A stretch of 64,000 nucleotides of DNA, taken from assembly GCF_900110035.1 (NCBI RefSeq), contig NZ_FOCF01000004.1, forward strand, positions 306,000-369,999, given 5' to 3'. Below are positions 36,277 to 45,146 of this stretch, one piece after another. Made by a program: the position numbers and the translations under genes. The DNA comes from Sphingomonas gellani (GTDB lineage Bacteria; Pseudomonadota; Alphaproteobacteria; Sphingomonadales; Sphingomonadaceae). The first letter of the stretch is position 1, and the number at the start of each line of letters is the position of its first letter. The notes under the pieces were generated by a model, which was not told where the DNA came from, did not search any database, and saw only the letters and a program-made list of their open reading frames with translations.

Positions 36277-36293
36277 AAAAACAAAGTAAGTAG
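36277..36293 (+). promoter_or_regulatory. mannose-island motif, copy 3
   Basis: AAAAACAAAGTAAGTAG lies between the divergent GH125 genes, 79 bases upstream of paralogue 1 and 147 bases upstream of paralogue 2. It matches copy 2 at 33446 except for one inserted A, pointing to shared control with the mannose operon. Confidence 0.5.
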
Positions 36294-36439
36294 AGGATTG
36301 ACGGCGGCATGTGCTAGCGTCGACGCGACGCAGGCCGGCAGCGACCGCGCGCGAGCCTGCCGGGCCGGCGGGCCCGAACCAGATGAGGAGAGGATGGCAT
36401 GCACCACAGGCACAGTGCTCAGCAGCAGGCCCGGTATTC

Positions 36440-37849
36440 ATGATCGACCGCCGCACAATCCTCGCCGCCTCCGCGGCTCTGGCCGTCCAGCCGACTTGGG
36501 CCGCCACCCCATCGTTCGCGTCGAAGCGCCCGAAGCCTGCCGACCGGCGCTTCCACAGCGCAGCGGCGGAGCGTGAGATCAGCCGGGTGAAGACCATCAT
36601 CGCCGACCCGAAACTGGCGTGGATGTTCGAGAACTGCTTCCCCAACACACTCGACACGACCGTTTTGTCGGTGACACGGGACGACGGGTTCGTGATCACC
36701 GGCGACATCCCGTGCCTGTGGCTGCGCGATTCCTCGGCCCAGCTCAGGCCCTATCTTCACCTGGCCGCATCCGATCCCGACCTGACGCGACTGTTCCGCG
36801 GCCTGATCGCGCGTCACGCACGCTGCGTCCTGATCGATCCGTACGCCAACGCCTTTCTGCAGAACCCGAACGCGCGCTCCGACCTCGAATCCTCTTTGCA
36901 CGACCAGACGACGATGAAGCCAGGGGTGGCGGAGCGGAAGTGGGAGGTGGACTCGCTTTGTTACGTTCTTCGACTGGCGTCGAGCTACTGGCGCGCGACG
37001 AAGGACCGCGCTCCGTTCACCGCCGAATGGGCCCAGTCGGCGCGAGTCATCATCCGCACCTTTCGCGAGCAACAGCGCAGGGGCGATGCAGGACCCTATC
37101 GCTTCCAACGACGCGACGTGCAGCCGACTGAGACGCTGTTGTGGGGCGTCGGCAACCCCACTCGGAAGGTGGGATTGATCCATTCCAGCTTTCGTCCCTC
37201 CGACGATGCGACGATCCTGCCCTTCCTGATCCCGGCCAACATGTTCGCGGCACGGACGCTTCGCGAACTCGCTGACGTGGCTTCGCAGGCGCGCGGAGAC
37301 AGCGAACTCGCCGCCGACGCAGCGGCGCTGGCCGGAGAGATCGAGGCCGCGCTTGCGGCGCACGGCCGGATGCGATTGGCCGATGGCGGGGAGGTCTGGG
37401 CCTTCGAGGTGGATGGGTTCGGCAACGCGATCTTCATGGACGATTGCTGTGAATTGTCGTTGTCCGGCCTCGCATTTCTCGGATGCGTCGCGGCGGATGA
37501 TCCGGTGTGGCGGCGCACGGAGGCGGCGGCGTGGAGCGAGCGCAACCCCTGGTTCGTGCGTGGCCGCGCGGGGAAGGGGCTGGGGGGACCGCACGCCGGC
37601 TTCGACCTGATCTGGCCGATGGCGACCATCGTGCGCGCGTTCTCGAGCAACGATGACCGGCTGATCCGAGCCTGCCTGAAGTCGTTGCGCGACACCGACG
37701 CCGACACCGGCTTCGTCCACGAGACGTTTCACAAGGACGACGCCACTCGGTTCACCAGGCCTTGGTTCGCCTGGGCCAATGGTCTTCTGGGCGAGCTGAT
37801 CGTGCATCTGGCCGACACCAAGCCGCATGTTCTGCGTGAGGCGCTCTAG
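36440..37849 (+). CDS. GH125 exo-alpha-1,6-mannosidase (paralogue 2)
   Basis: A 469-residue paralogue with the same blocks: AWMFENCFPNTLDTTV, VITGDIPCLWLRDSSAQ, FRPSDDATILPFLIPAN and TGFVHETFHKDD (the catalytic Glu kept). The Tat-like signal is DRRTILAASAALAVQPTWA. The start is not clear-cut. ATG 36440 gives a proper signal peptide but has a weak ribosome site. A strong AGGAGAGG at 36387-36393 serves ATGs in other frames. An upstream in-frame ATG is at 36383. It may differ from paralogue 1 in linkage or substrate length. Confidence 0.9.
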   Translation: MIDRRTILAASAALAVQPTWAATPSFASKRPKPADRRFHSAAAEREISRVKTIIADPKLAWMFENCFPNTLDTTVLSVTRDDGFVITGDIPCLWLRDSSAQLRPYLHLAASDPDLTRLFRGLIARHARCVLIDPYANAFLQNPNARSDLESSLHDQTTMKPGVAERKWEVDSLCYVLRLASSYWRATKDRAPFTAEWAQSARVIIRTFREQQRRGDAGPYRFQRRDVQPTETLLWGVGNPTRKVGLIHSSFRPSDDATILPFLIPANMFAARTLRELADVASQARGDSELAADAAALAGEIEAALAAHGRMRLADGGEVWAFEVDGFGNAIFMDDCCELSLSGLAFLGCVAADDPVWRRTEAAAWSERNPWFVRGRAGKGLGGPHAGFDLIWPMATIVRAFSSNDDRLIRACLKSLRDTDADTGFVHETFHKDDATRFTRPWFAWANGLLGELIVHLADTKPHVLREAL

Positions 37850-38129
37850 GAACGGCCCAGAAGGCCTCAAGCCCACCGCTGCTGTTTTTGTAAGGCGGCA
37901 GCGGAGCGTAGCGTGCTCTAGCGTAGCGCCGGGTGGAGCGTTGGTTCCGCTGCTCGTGCGATCCGGCGTGTTGTCCGCAGGCCCAGACCGAACCATTGAT
38001 CGGACCAGCCGCTGCTTGCACCCAACCGAACGTTCGGCCGCCGATCCAAGCCACAGACGCGGCGGCACGAAGCATTTCTTTCAATTCCTACTCTGCTAAT
38101 GGAGTATGCTTCCTGCCTGGAGGTGAGGC

Positions 38130-39077
38130 ATGGCATCCACCGCGTCTTCGTTGCCGATCGCCGACGCCGTCGAGGCGCTCGGGATCGCGCGTCGGGCTGC
38201 TCGGTCGCAGACGGGGCGGCGGGAGGTCGAGCGATTCCCTTCACGCGCCGCCGTGGAGCGCGTTGTGGCGCTGCTGGCGGCTGCGCTTTATCCGCGCCGG
38301 CTGGGTGGCATGCGCGGACGCGTGGAGGACGAGGACGGCTTCGTCGCCGCAAAGCTGCTCGCCGCCGCGTCCGACCTGGAGCATGAGGTCGTGGCCGAGC
38401 TGCGCTACTGGGAGGAAGAACGGCCGGGCGTCCGTTTCGAGCCGGATCACGCGTCCACGGTGGTGCGGCTGTTGCTGGCGTCGCTGGGCGAGGTCCGTCG
38501 GCTGATCGACGGCGATATCGATGCAGCCTTCATCGGCGATCCCGCGGCGCAGAGCGTTGACGAGATCCTGGTCGCCTATCCCGGCGTGATCGCGATGCTG
38601 CATCATCGCCTCGCGCATGTGCTGAACGAACTCGGCCTGCCGATCGTCGCGCGACTGATTTCCGCCATCGCCAACACCGCGACGGGAATCGACATCCATC
38701 CCGGTGCGACGATCGGAGAGGCGTTCTTCATCGACCACGGCACCGGCGTCGTGATCGGCGAGACCGCGATCGTAGGCGACCGGGTCAGGCTCTACCAGCA
38801 CGTGACGCTGGGCGCGCGCACGCCGCCGGCGGTCGCCGGTGTCGGTCCGCGTGAACGCCATGCGCGGCATCCGGTGGTGGGTGACGATGTCGTGATCTAC
38901 GCCGGCGCAACGATCCTCGGCCGGGTCGTGATCGGCAATGGCGCCACCATCGGCGGCAACGTCTGGCTGCTCGACGATGTCGCGGCCGGCGCGGTGGTCG
39001 TGCAACCGGCGGCGAGCAGCCTGTCTGCGAGGCACGCCACCATCGTGCGCGAGACGCTGGCGGAGACGGGCCGATGA
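38130..39077 (+). CDS. serine O-acetyltransferase (EpsC/CysE type)
   Basis: Makes O-acetylserine from serine and acetyl-CoA for cysteine synthesis; cytosolic. The 315 residues contain an N-terminal helical region and a left-handed beta-helix of hexapeptide repeats: IHPGATIGEAFFIDHGTGVVIGETAIVGD, then VIYAGATILGRVVIGNGATIGGNVWL. The catalytic His is in FIDHGTG, and IAMLHHRLAHVLNELG is the family lead. The ribosome site GGAGGTGAGG precedes ATG 38130. Its stop overlaps the amidotransferase start by 4 bases. No cysteine synthase gene is nearby. Confidence 0.88.
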   Translation: MASTASSLPIADAVEALGIARRAARSQTGRREVERFPSRAAVERVVALLAAALYPRRLGGMRGRVEDEDGFVAAKLLAAASDLEHEVVAELRYWEEERPGVRFEPDHASTVVRLLLASLGEVRRLIDGDIDAAFIGDPAAQSVDEILVAYPGVIAMLHHRLAHVLNELGLPIVARLISAIANTATGIDIHPGATIGEAFFIDHGTGVVIGETAIVGDRVRLYQHVTLGARTPPAVAGVGPRERHARHPVVGDDVVIYAGATILGRVVIGNGATIGGNVWLLDDVAAGAVVVQPAASSLSARHATIVRETLAETGR

Positions 39078-39877
39078 TCGGCGCCACTCCTTCCCCGGTC
39101 ATCGGCGTGCTGTGCTGCAACGAGGTCGCCGGCCGCGCGGTGCAGGTCGTCGCAAGCCGTTTCGTGGAGCCCCTCGCGACGATCGCCGGCGCGACCGTGC
39201 TGCTGGTGCCGGCGCTGACGGCGGTGACCGATCCGGCTGCGGTCGTGCCGCTGCTGGACGGGCTTCTCCTCACCGGCTCACGATCGCACGTCGCACCCTC
39301 CCGCTACCGGTCGGATGTCACCGCTCCGCCGGATCAGGTCGACGAGCAGCGCGACGAGGTGGCGCTGCGCCTGGCGGAACGGATGATCGAGGCGGGCAAG
39401 CCGGTCTTCGGCATCTGCCGCGGCATGCAGGAACTGAACGTGCTGTTCGGCGGCACGCTGACCGATGATGCGGCAGGGCGCGGTCATCATGGCGGATCGT
39501 GGGAGGACGGGTACGATCGGTTGTTCGAACATCGCCACGATGTCGACCTGACGGGCGGAGGCGTGCTGGAGCGGATCACGGGCGCCGGGCGGTTGTCGGT
39601 CAGCTCCGTCCACCAGCAGGGCGTCGATCGGCTGGGCTCCGGCCTGAAGGTCGAGGCGGTGGCGACTCATGACAGTCTGGTCGAGGCTTTCGGCGGCACC
39701 GCCTGCGGGGCAGAGGTGCTGGCGGTGCAATGGCATCCGGAATGCGACGTCGGCAACTCGCCGGCAAGCCGCGCCTTTTTCGCGCATGTCGGCGATAGCG
39801 CCCGCCGGGCTCGCGCCGTGACGCCCGCCATTCGCACCCCGCGTCCGCTCACGGGCGGCCGGTACGTCGGTCATTGA
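39074..39877 (+). CDS. class I glutamine amidotransferase-like hydrolase (PuuD type)
   Basis: A 267-residue gamma-glutamyl-gamma-aminobutyrate hydrolase-like protein. The nucleophile Cys is in PVFGICRGMQELNVLFGGTL, and His and Glu of the triad are in VQWHPECD. SVHQQGVDRLG is another family block. Members cleave gamma-glutamyl amides in putrescine use or related reactions. The only neighbour in the unit is the serine acetyltransferase, so the true substrate is open. It is translationally coupled to that gene (ATGA). Confidence 0.82.
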   Translation: MIGATPSPVIGVLCCNEVAGRAVQVVASRFVEPLATIAGATVLLVPALTAVTDPAAVVPLLDGLLLTGSRSHVAPSRYRSDVTAPPDQVDEQRDEVALRLAERMIEAGKPVFGICRGMQELNVLFGGTLTDDAAGRGHHGGSWEDGYDRLFEHRHDVDLTGGGVLERITGAGRLSVSSVHQQGVDRLGSGLKVEAVATHDSLVEAFGGTACGAEVLAVQWHPECDVGNSPASRAFFAHVGDSARRARAVTPAIRTPRPLTGGRYVGH

Positions 39878-39898
39878 TCCAGCAAGAAGGAGGCGGGG

Positions 39899-40135
39899 AT
39901 GAAGATGGTCAAATCGCGTGTCGCTTTGCTGTTCGGGACAGCGTTGATGACGGCCGCATGCGCGAAGCACGAAGACGCAGCCAATGTCGTCACCACCAAC
40001 GACACGGTGGTCACCGACGAGACGAGCGACTTCAACGATGCCGCAAGCGACCTCAACACGTCCGCCGACACGCCTATTACCAACGAAGCCTTTGCCAAAG
40101 CAGGCGCTGCCAACGCGGCGGCTACTGCGAATTGA
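39899..40135 (+). CDS. small lipoprotein
   Basis: A 78-residue protein with a lipoprotein signal: KSRVALLFGTALMTAAC, where the lipobox Cys is residue 21. The mature part is short, acidic, and rich in Asn, Asp, Thr and Ala, with no recognised domain. The ribosome site AAGGAGGCGGGG is strong. It ends just before a strong terminator, closing the serine acetyltransferase transcription unit. Confidence 0.7.
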   Translation: MKMVKSRVALLFGTALMTAACAKHEDAANVVTTNDTVVTDETSDFNDAASDLNTSADTPITNEAFAKAGAANAAATAN

Positions 40136-40191
40136 ACCGGACGATCGACCGATCACTCGAACACGCGCGGTGAAGCTCCCGGCGTAACCTG

Positions 40192-40221
40192 GGGCCCGGC
40201 AGCGATGCCGGGCCCTTTTTT
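40192..40221 (+). terminator. rho-independent terminator
   Basis: A perfect 10-base-pair stem GGGCCCGGCA, loop GCGA, TGCCGGGCCC, is followed directly by TTTTTT. It lies 56 bases after the lipoprotein stop. Confidence 0.95.
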
Positions 40222-40335
40222 CGGTCGATGATCTGTGGGCCGACCCGCTTCGGTGCGAGACGACCTTGCATTAGTTCGCAGCGCCCAAGCCTCTGCGGAG
40301 CAACTCAGCTTCGACTTGCGGCCCTGCTGGAGATG

Positions 40336-42579
40336 CTACCTCCCCGTTCGGCCTGCCGTTGCGGGCTTTCCGGACGGCGCGCTCGTCACCGGACCGTCGC
40401 TGACCGGGGTTGCCGCGTCGCCCGTGCTAATGCGTGAGCCATCGGCATTGAGGCCCAGATCCTTGAGCAGCGGCCCGACCTGCGGATCGGCGCCGTTGAA
40501 GTTGCGGAACATCGGCGCGTAATCCTCAGTGTGGCCCTTGGAGAGGACCATGTCGCGAAAACGCTGGCCGTTTGCGCGCGTCATTCCGCCATTCTGCTCG
40601 AACCAGTTGAATGCGTTCGCGCTCAGCATCTTGGTCCAGCTATAGGCGTAATAGCCCGCCGAATAGCCATTGCCCCAGATGTGGAGAAAGTAGCTGGAGC
40701 GGTAGCGGGGCGGGACGTCTGCCACGTCGAGCCCGGTGGCGGCGAGCGCCTGCGCCTCGAACGCATCGGGGTTCTGCTTGCCTTGCGCCGTGGTCAGCGA
40801 GTGCCAGCTCATGTCCATTTCGGCTGCGGCCAGCGCTTCGCCGAAGGAATAGCCCGAGTTGAACGTCCCGGCGCGCTTGATCTTGTCGACCAGCGATTGC
40901 GGGATGACGGTTCCATCCCGGTAGTTGACGGCATAGTGCGGCAGCACCTTGGGATCGAGCGCCCAATGCTCATTGAACTGCGACGGGAACTCGACGAAGT
41001 CCCGCGCGGTGTTGGTACCAGACACACTGGGATAGGTCTGGTTCGCGAACAGGCCGTGCAGCGCGTGGCCGAATTCGTGGAACATCGTGATCACGTCGTC
41101 GTAGCTGATCAACGCCGGCTGCCCGGCTGCCGGCTTGGTGAAGTTGCCGACGTTGTAGATCACCGGCTTGGTGCCGTTCAGTCGCGACTGGTTGACGAAA
41201 TTCGACATCCACGCGCCGCCGTTCTTGTTGTCCCTCTTCCAGTAGTCGAAGTACATCAGGCCGACCGACGTGCCGTTCGCCTCCGTAACCTCATAGACCA
41301 TCACGTCAGGTTGATAGACGGGAATGTCGGTGCGGCGTTTGAAGTTCAGGCCGTAGAGCTGATTGGCGGCGTAGAAGACGCCGTCGGTCAGCACCTTGTT
41401 GATCTCGAAATAAGGCTTCAGCTCGTCCTGATTGAGGTCGTACTTCGCCTTGCGCACCTGTTCGGAGTAGAAGTCCCAGTCCCATGGCTTGAGCGGAAAG
41501 GTGCCGCCGGTCGCCTTGATCTGCGCCTGCAACTCCGCGGCCTCGCGGCGCTGCTCTGCCGCGACGGGCGTGCCGAGCTGTTGCATGAAGCCAAGCGCGG
41601 TCTTCGGGTTCTTCGCCATCTGATCCTGGAGCACGTAGTCGGCCCAAGTCGGGTAGCCGAGCAGTTTCGCCTTTTGCGCGCGCAGGAACGCGATCTGCGC
41701 GATGGTGTCGCGCGTGTCGTTCGCGTCGCCCTTCGCGGCGCGCGTCCAGCTGGCGCGGAACAGTGCCTCACGCGTCGCACGGTCCTTCAGGGTGGCGAGC
41801 TCGGGCTGCTGCGTCGTGTTCTGAAGCGTCAGCACGTACTTGCCCGCCAGGCCACGTGCCTTGGCGGCGTCGGCCGCTGCGGCGATCTCCGCATCGGACA
41901 GGCCCGCCAGCTTCTGCTTATCGCTTACGATCAGCGCGCCGGCCTTGGCCGCGGCGAGCAGCTTCTGCTGAAAGGCGGTTTCGAGCGTCGAGAGCTGCGC
42001 GTTGTACTTCCCCAGCGTCACCTTGTCGGCGGGTGAGAGCTGCGCCCCCGCCCGCACCATGCCCTCGTAAGTCAGGGTAAGGACCTGCACCTGCTCCGGA
42101 TCGAGCCCCAGCGACTGGCGCTCGTCGTACAGCGTCTTCACGCGCGCGAAGAGCGCCGGGTCGAGGTTGATCGCGTCCTGGTGTGCGGCGAACTTCGGCG
42201 CCAGATCGGCCTGCGTCTTCTGCAGCGTGTCGTCGGTGTTGGCGCCGACCACACCGTAAAAGGCCATGCTGGCACGCTCCAGCAGGCGGCCCGACCGCTC
42301 CATCGCGTCGATCGTGTTCTCGAACGTCGGTGCACTGCGCGCGCGCGTGATTGCCTTTATCTCCGCCCTTTGCGCGGCCATGCCGGCGAGGAGCGCGGGT
42401 GCGTAGTCGGCGCTCTTGATGCGATCGAACGGTGGCGCCTGAAACGGCAGCGTGCTCGGCTGCGCGAATGGACTAGAGGCGGGCAGCGGCGCAGGCGACG
42501 CAGCGGCAGGCGCGGCGTTCTGGGCGAGCGTGGTGGTCGACATCAGCATGATCGTGGCAGCGGCGGCGAGAAAGCGCAT
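40336..42579 (-). CDS. dcp: M3-family peptidyl-dipeptidase Dcp
   Basis: Zinc metallopeptidase of 747 residues that releases C-terminal dipeptides. The active site is MFHEFGHALHGLF near residue 500 (HEFGH). N-terminal helices contain FDRIKSADYAPALLAGMAAQRAEIKAI and the catalytic lobe has PALISYDDVITMFHE. A signal peptide (FLAAAATIMLMSTTTLAQ) suggests a periplasmic form, as in many Xanthomonas and Sphingomonas Dcp proteins. ATG 42579 has GGAG five bases upstream; an open frame continues to 42672 but is not needed. It ends in a Pro/Gly/Ala-rich tail. Confidence 0.92.
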   Translation of the reverse strand: MRFLAAAATIMLMSTTTLAQNAAPAAASPAPLPASSPFAQPSTLPFQAPPFDRIKSADYAPALLAGMAAQRAEIKAITRARSAPTFENTIDAMERSGRLLERASMAFYGVVGANTDDTLQKTQADLAPKFAAHQDAINLDPALFARVKTLYDERQSLGLDPEQVQVLTLTYEGMVRAGAQLSPADKVTLGKYNAQLSTLETAFQQKLLAAAKAGALIVSDKQKLAGLSDAEIAAAADAAKARGLAGKYVLTLQNTTQQPELATLKDRATREALFRASWTRAAKGDANDTRDTIAQIAFLRAQKAKLLGYPTWADYVLQDQMAKNPKTALGFMQQLGTPVAAEQRREAAELQAQIKATGGTFPLKPWDWDFYSEQVRKAKYDLNQDELKPYFEINKVLTDGVFYAANQLYGLNFKRRTDIPVYQPDVMVYEVTEANGTSVGLMYFDYWKRDNKNGGAWMSNFVNQSRLNGTKPVIYNVGNFTKPAAGQPALISYDDVITMFHEFGHALHGLFANQTYPSVSGTNTARDFVEFPSQFNEHWALDPKVLPHYAVNYRDGTVIPQSLVDKIKRAGTFNSGYSFGEALAAAEMDMSWHSLTTAQGKQNPDAFEAQALAATGLDVADVPPRYRSSYFLHIWGNGYSAGYYAYSWTKMLSANAFNWFEQNGGMTRANGQRFRDMVLSKGHTEDYAPMFRNFNGADPQVGPLLKDLGLNADGSRISTGDAATPVSDGPVTSAPSGKPATAGRTGR

Positions 42580-42754
42580 GGATGCTCCATCAACGGGGTA
42601 CGGCGCGGGGGATGCACCCGCTTGAAGCTCGGAGCAAGGGAGTGGGTGCGTGCGGCCGATCGTAGATCCCACTACGCGCGATGCGAAGGCCAGCCTCGGC
42701 TCGCGTGCGGGTTCGCACGCGGAGAAGGTGGCCGAAAGAGCGATTTCTGGATCA

Positions 42755-43477
42755 TCAGGTTGGCGGACGCGTCTGTTGCTCCCTCATCTTCCACTCCGCA
42801 GTGCGCAGCGTGACATATTCCCGTAGGAGTTGCACCCGTCGTGGGCGGAAGTTGCTTGCACCTCGTTCCAGCGCTTCGATCCGGGGCACCTCGAACGTCC
42901 TGTAGGCCCCGCGTACCAGGCACCAGGCGACGAGCATCAAGGTCCGGGGGCTGTAGGACATGCCGAGCGGCAGGATCTCGCGTTCGGTCCGCCGCTCATG
43001 TGTGTCCCGATAGGCGATCCGAACGCTGAACTCGTCCCAGCAGGCTTCGCGCAAGAGATCGAGATCGATCGTGACGACGGCGCGGGGTTCGGCCGGGCGC
43101 CAGGACCGTATCGTCGCATGCGCCGCCTGCCGCGCTTGCCGATCCGGCAAGGTGGCGACGATCCGCGCAAGCGCGTTGCGTCCCGCGGTCGTGAGCGCAT
43201 CGTCGCCCAGATCGCCCAGGCTCGCCACACCCAGCATGAGCGCCTCGATTTCAAGACGCGAGAAGCTCTGCGGCGGCAAAGCCGGATCCTCGGTCAGCGT
43301 GTAGCCATAGCCCGCCGCCCCGTCGACCAGCACCCCGCCCGCGCGCAACGTCGCGATGTCGCGGTACAATTGCCGCGTCGAGACTTCCGTCTCCGCCGCT
43401 AACCGGATCGCCGTCACCGGCTTGGGAAGCCGCCGCAACGCTTCGAGCAATCGCATCAGGCGGTCCGATCGTGCCAT
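42755..43477 (-). CDS. YafY-type WYL-domain transcriptional regulator
   Basis: A 240-residue regulator with an N-terminal HTH of the HTH_11 kind (SDRLMRLLEALRRLPKPVTAIRLAAETEVSTRQLYRDIATLRAGG) and a WYL sensor domain (LREACWDEFSVRIAYRD; ILPLGMSYSPRTLMLVAWCLVRGAYRTFEVPRI). It is divergent from the GST gene across 70 bases, a common arrangement in which the regulator controls the neighbour. The ligand is unknown. Confidence 0.88.
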   Translation of the reverse strand: MARSDRLMRLLEALRRLPKPVTAIRLAAETEVSTRQLYRDIATLRAGGVLVDGAAGYGYTLTEDPALPPQSFSRLEIEALMLGVASLGDLGDDALTTAGRNALARIVATLPDRQARQAAHATIRSWRPAEPRAVVTIDLDLLREACWDEFSVRIAYRDTHERRTEREILPLGMSYSPRTLMLVAWCLVRGAYRTFEVPRIEALERGASNFRPRRVQLLREYVTLRTAEWKMREQQTRPPT

Positions 43478-43547
43478 CCCTGCTGCCCGGAATTGTCAGG
43501 AGCGTCTTCGTAGATCGACTGCGTCACTCGAAGCAAGGAACAAGCCG

Positions 43548-44120
43548 ATGCGCACGCTCTATTACTCGCCCAATTCGCGGTCCGACACGGTCGTCGCACT
43601 CGCACGCATGCTCTCCGCCGACCTCGAAATGCGCGAGGTCACCATCGCGCGACAGGACGGGTCAGGCAGCCGCGATCCCGCCAACCCGCACCCCGAGGGC
43701 AAGGTACCCTATCTGACCGATGGCGAGGACGCCGTTCGCGAACGCGGCGCCATCATGCTCTACCTGACGGACGCCTATCCCGATGCAGGTCTGGGGCCCT
43801 TGTCGGGCGAGGCGCAGCGCGGTGCCTATCTGTCATGGCTATTCTATTATCAGGGCGTCATGGAACCGCTGCTGATCCTGAAAGGGGCGAACGTCAGCAA
43901 TCCCGCGCTCACCGCGAGCCTGCGCGACTTCGATACGATGGTCGAGCGACTGGCCGAGCCGCTCCGTCGCGGGCCGTGGCTGCTCGGCGACCGTTTCTCC
44001 GCGGCCGATATGCTGTGCAGTTCTCCGTTCCTATGGTTTGCCGATATGACGCCTGCGGATCCGGCCATCCGCCAATGGGTCGAGCGCTGCGGTCAACGGG
44101 TCCGTCCTGACGCGAAGTAG
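43548..44120 (+). CDS. glutathione S-transferase family protein
   Basis: A 190-residue GST. The N-terminal thioredoxin-like domain begins TLYYSPNSRSDTVVALARML and has the cis-Pro GKVPYLTD and a glutathione-contact block RERGAIMLYLTDAYPD. The C-terminal helical domain has LLGDRFSAADMLCSSPF with the N-capping motif. Probable cytosolic detoxification enzyme. ATG 43548 is preceded by AAGGAA; the frame is open upstream but overlaps the regulator. Divergent from the WYL regulator. Confidence 0.88.
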   Translation: MRTLYYSPNSRSDTVVALARMLSADLEMREVTIARQDGSGSRDPANPHPEGKVPYLTDGEDAVRERGAIMLYLTDAYPDAGLGPLSGEAQRGAYLSWLFYYQGVMEPLLILKGANVSNPALTASLRDFDTMVERLAEPLRRGPWLLGDRFSAADMLCSSPFLWFADMTPADPAIRQWVERCGQRVRPDAK

Positions 44121-44130
44121 AGCCATATCG

Positions 44131-44167
44131 CACTGACCCGGTGGTTCCGCCGAACACCGGGTCAGTG
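44131..44167 (+). terminator. large hairpin after the GST gene, without T tract
   Basis: A perfect 13-base-pair stem (CACTGACCCGGTG / CACCGGGTCAGTG) with an 11-base loop starts 11 bases after the GST stop. No run of T follows, so it may be a weak or stabilising 3' structure rather than a classical terminator. Confidence 0.55.
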
Positions 44168-44351
44168 CAAGGTCTTGGTTAAGTGCGTCCGTCAAGCAGG
44201 GTTGGTTTGGTGTGGATCCGCTGTCTCAACGAAGCCCGAGACCGCAATCTTCTTGATCATCGTGCCTCCTTCCATGCACAAAAGACGGACTGCAACTATT
44301 CCCTGGGGTTCTGGCATCGAGGCGCTTCGGGATCGATCAGGAAGGACGCGT

Positions 44352-45143
44352 ATGGCGGTGACGTTGCGCCTTGGACTGCCCGCGCTGATCCTCAATGCAC
44401 TGGCCGCATCCGTGGCGCTTGGCGCGCCGACATCGACGAAGACCATAGCGGATCTCGATCTGGCCCGGCCGTTCGCGGCACGCTCGCCGTGGCGGTTCAC
44501 GGCGACCCAGGGGCCCCCAGTCGAGGGGCTTTCCGGTGAACCGCAGGACGGCAAGATCAACCTTTACATCAGCAACGACAAGGGCCGCTCCTGCGCCGCG
44601 GGGCTCGCCGACAGCTTGGTCCTGCGGGCCGGCCCGGACCTGTTCTCCGAACCGCATTTTCTCGACAAGGCCTTGCTCGTGCATCCGGGCGACACGACGA
44701 CGCTGCTGCTCGTGCAGATCGCCAGCCAGCCTGCCATGAACGGTGACCAGCGAACCGCAACGCTGTTGTTCGGCTATGATCGCGCAGCGGACCGTGTCTC
44801 GCGGGTCTATGCGCACGTCACCGGCAGGAACAACAATCAGGAGGTTCGCTACGTCACCAGGGGCAGTTTGCGCGGTGCCGTCATCTCGGCGGAGCCGACC
44901 AGCGACGCACCCTTCGCCTTCTGGGTGACGGTGGACCGCTTCGTCCGGCCGGGACGCTACAAGCAGGTGCTGCGGTACCGCAGCGCGACGACCTATGGCG
45001 ACGGCAATCGCCTGGCGGTGATCGATTCCGAAATGCCGAACATCGTGCGGCAGCTTGGCCTCTGGCGGCAGGGACAACCCTTGCCCTTGCCCGACGGTGG
45101 ATGCGCACGGCCACATCTGGAGCGGGGCGCGCTGTGGTGCTGA
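44352..45143 (+). CDS. secreted hypothetical protein
   Basis: A 263-residue protein with a Sec signal (LRLGLPALILNALAASVALGAP). Start ATG 44352 has GGAAGGA just upstream. The mature part is beta-rich, with segments PWRFTATQGPPVEGL, INLYISNDKGRSC and YKQVLRYRSATTYGDG, and has two conserved-looking Cys near the C-terminus (GGCARPH, GALWC). I recognise no family. The next gene begins three bases after its stop, so the two are probably co-transcribed. Confidence 0.65.
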   Translation: MAVTLRLGLPALILNALAASVALGAPTSTKTIADLDLARPFAARSPWRFTATQGPPVEGLSGEPQDGKINLYISNDKGRSCAAGLADSLVLRAGPDLFSEPHFLDKALLVHPGDTTTLLLVQIASQPAMNGDQRTATLLFGYDRAADRVSRVYAHVTGRNNNQEVRYVTRGSLRGAVISAEPTSDAPFAFWVTVDRFVRPGRYKQVLRYRSATTYGDGNRLAVIDSEMPNIVRQLGLWRQGQPLPLPDGGCARPHLERGALWC

Positions 45144-45146
45144 GCC

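Noticed and set aside
34482..36293. 603-codon open frame on the plus strand
   Set aside because: Antisense of GH125 paralogue 1, plus an out-of-frame tail of the ROK regulator.
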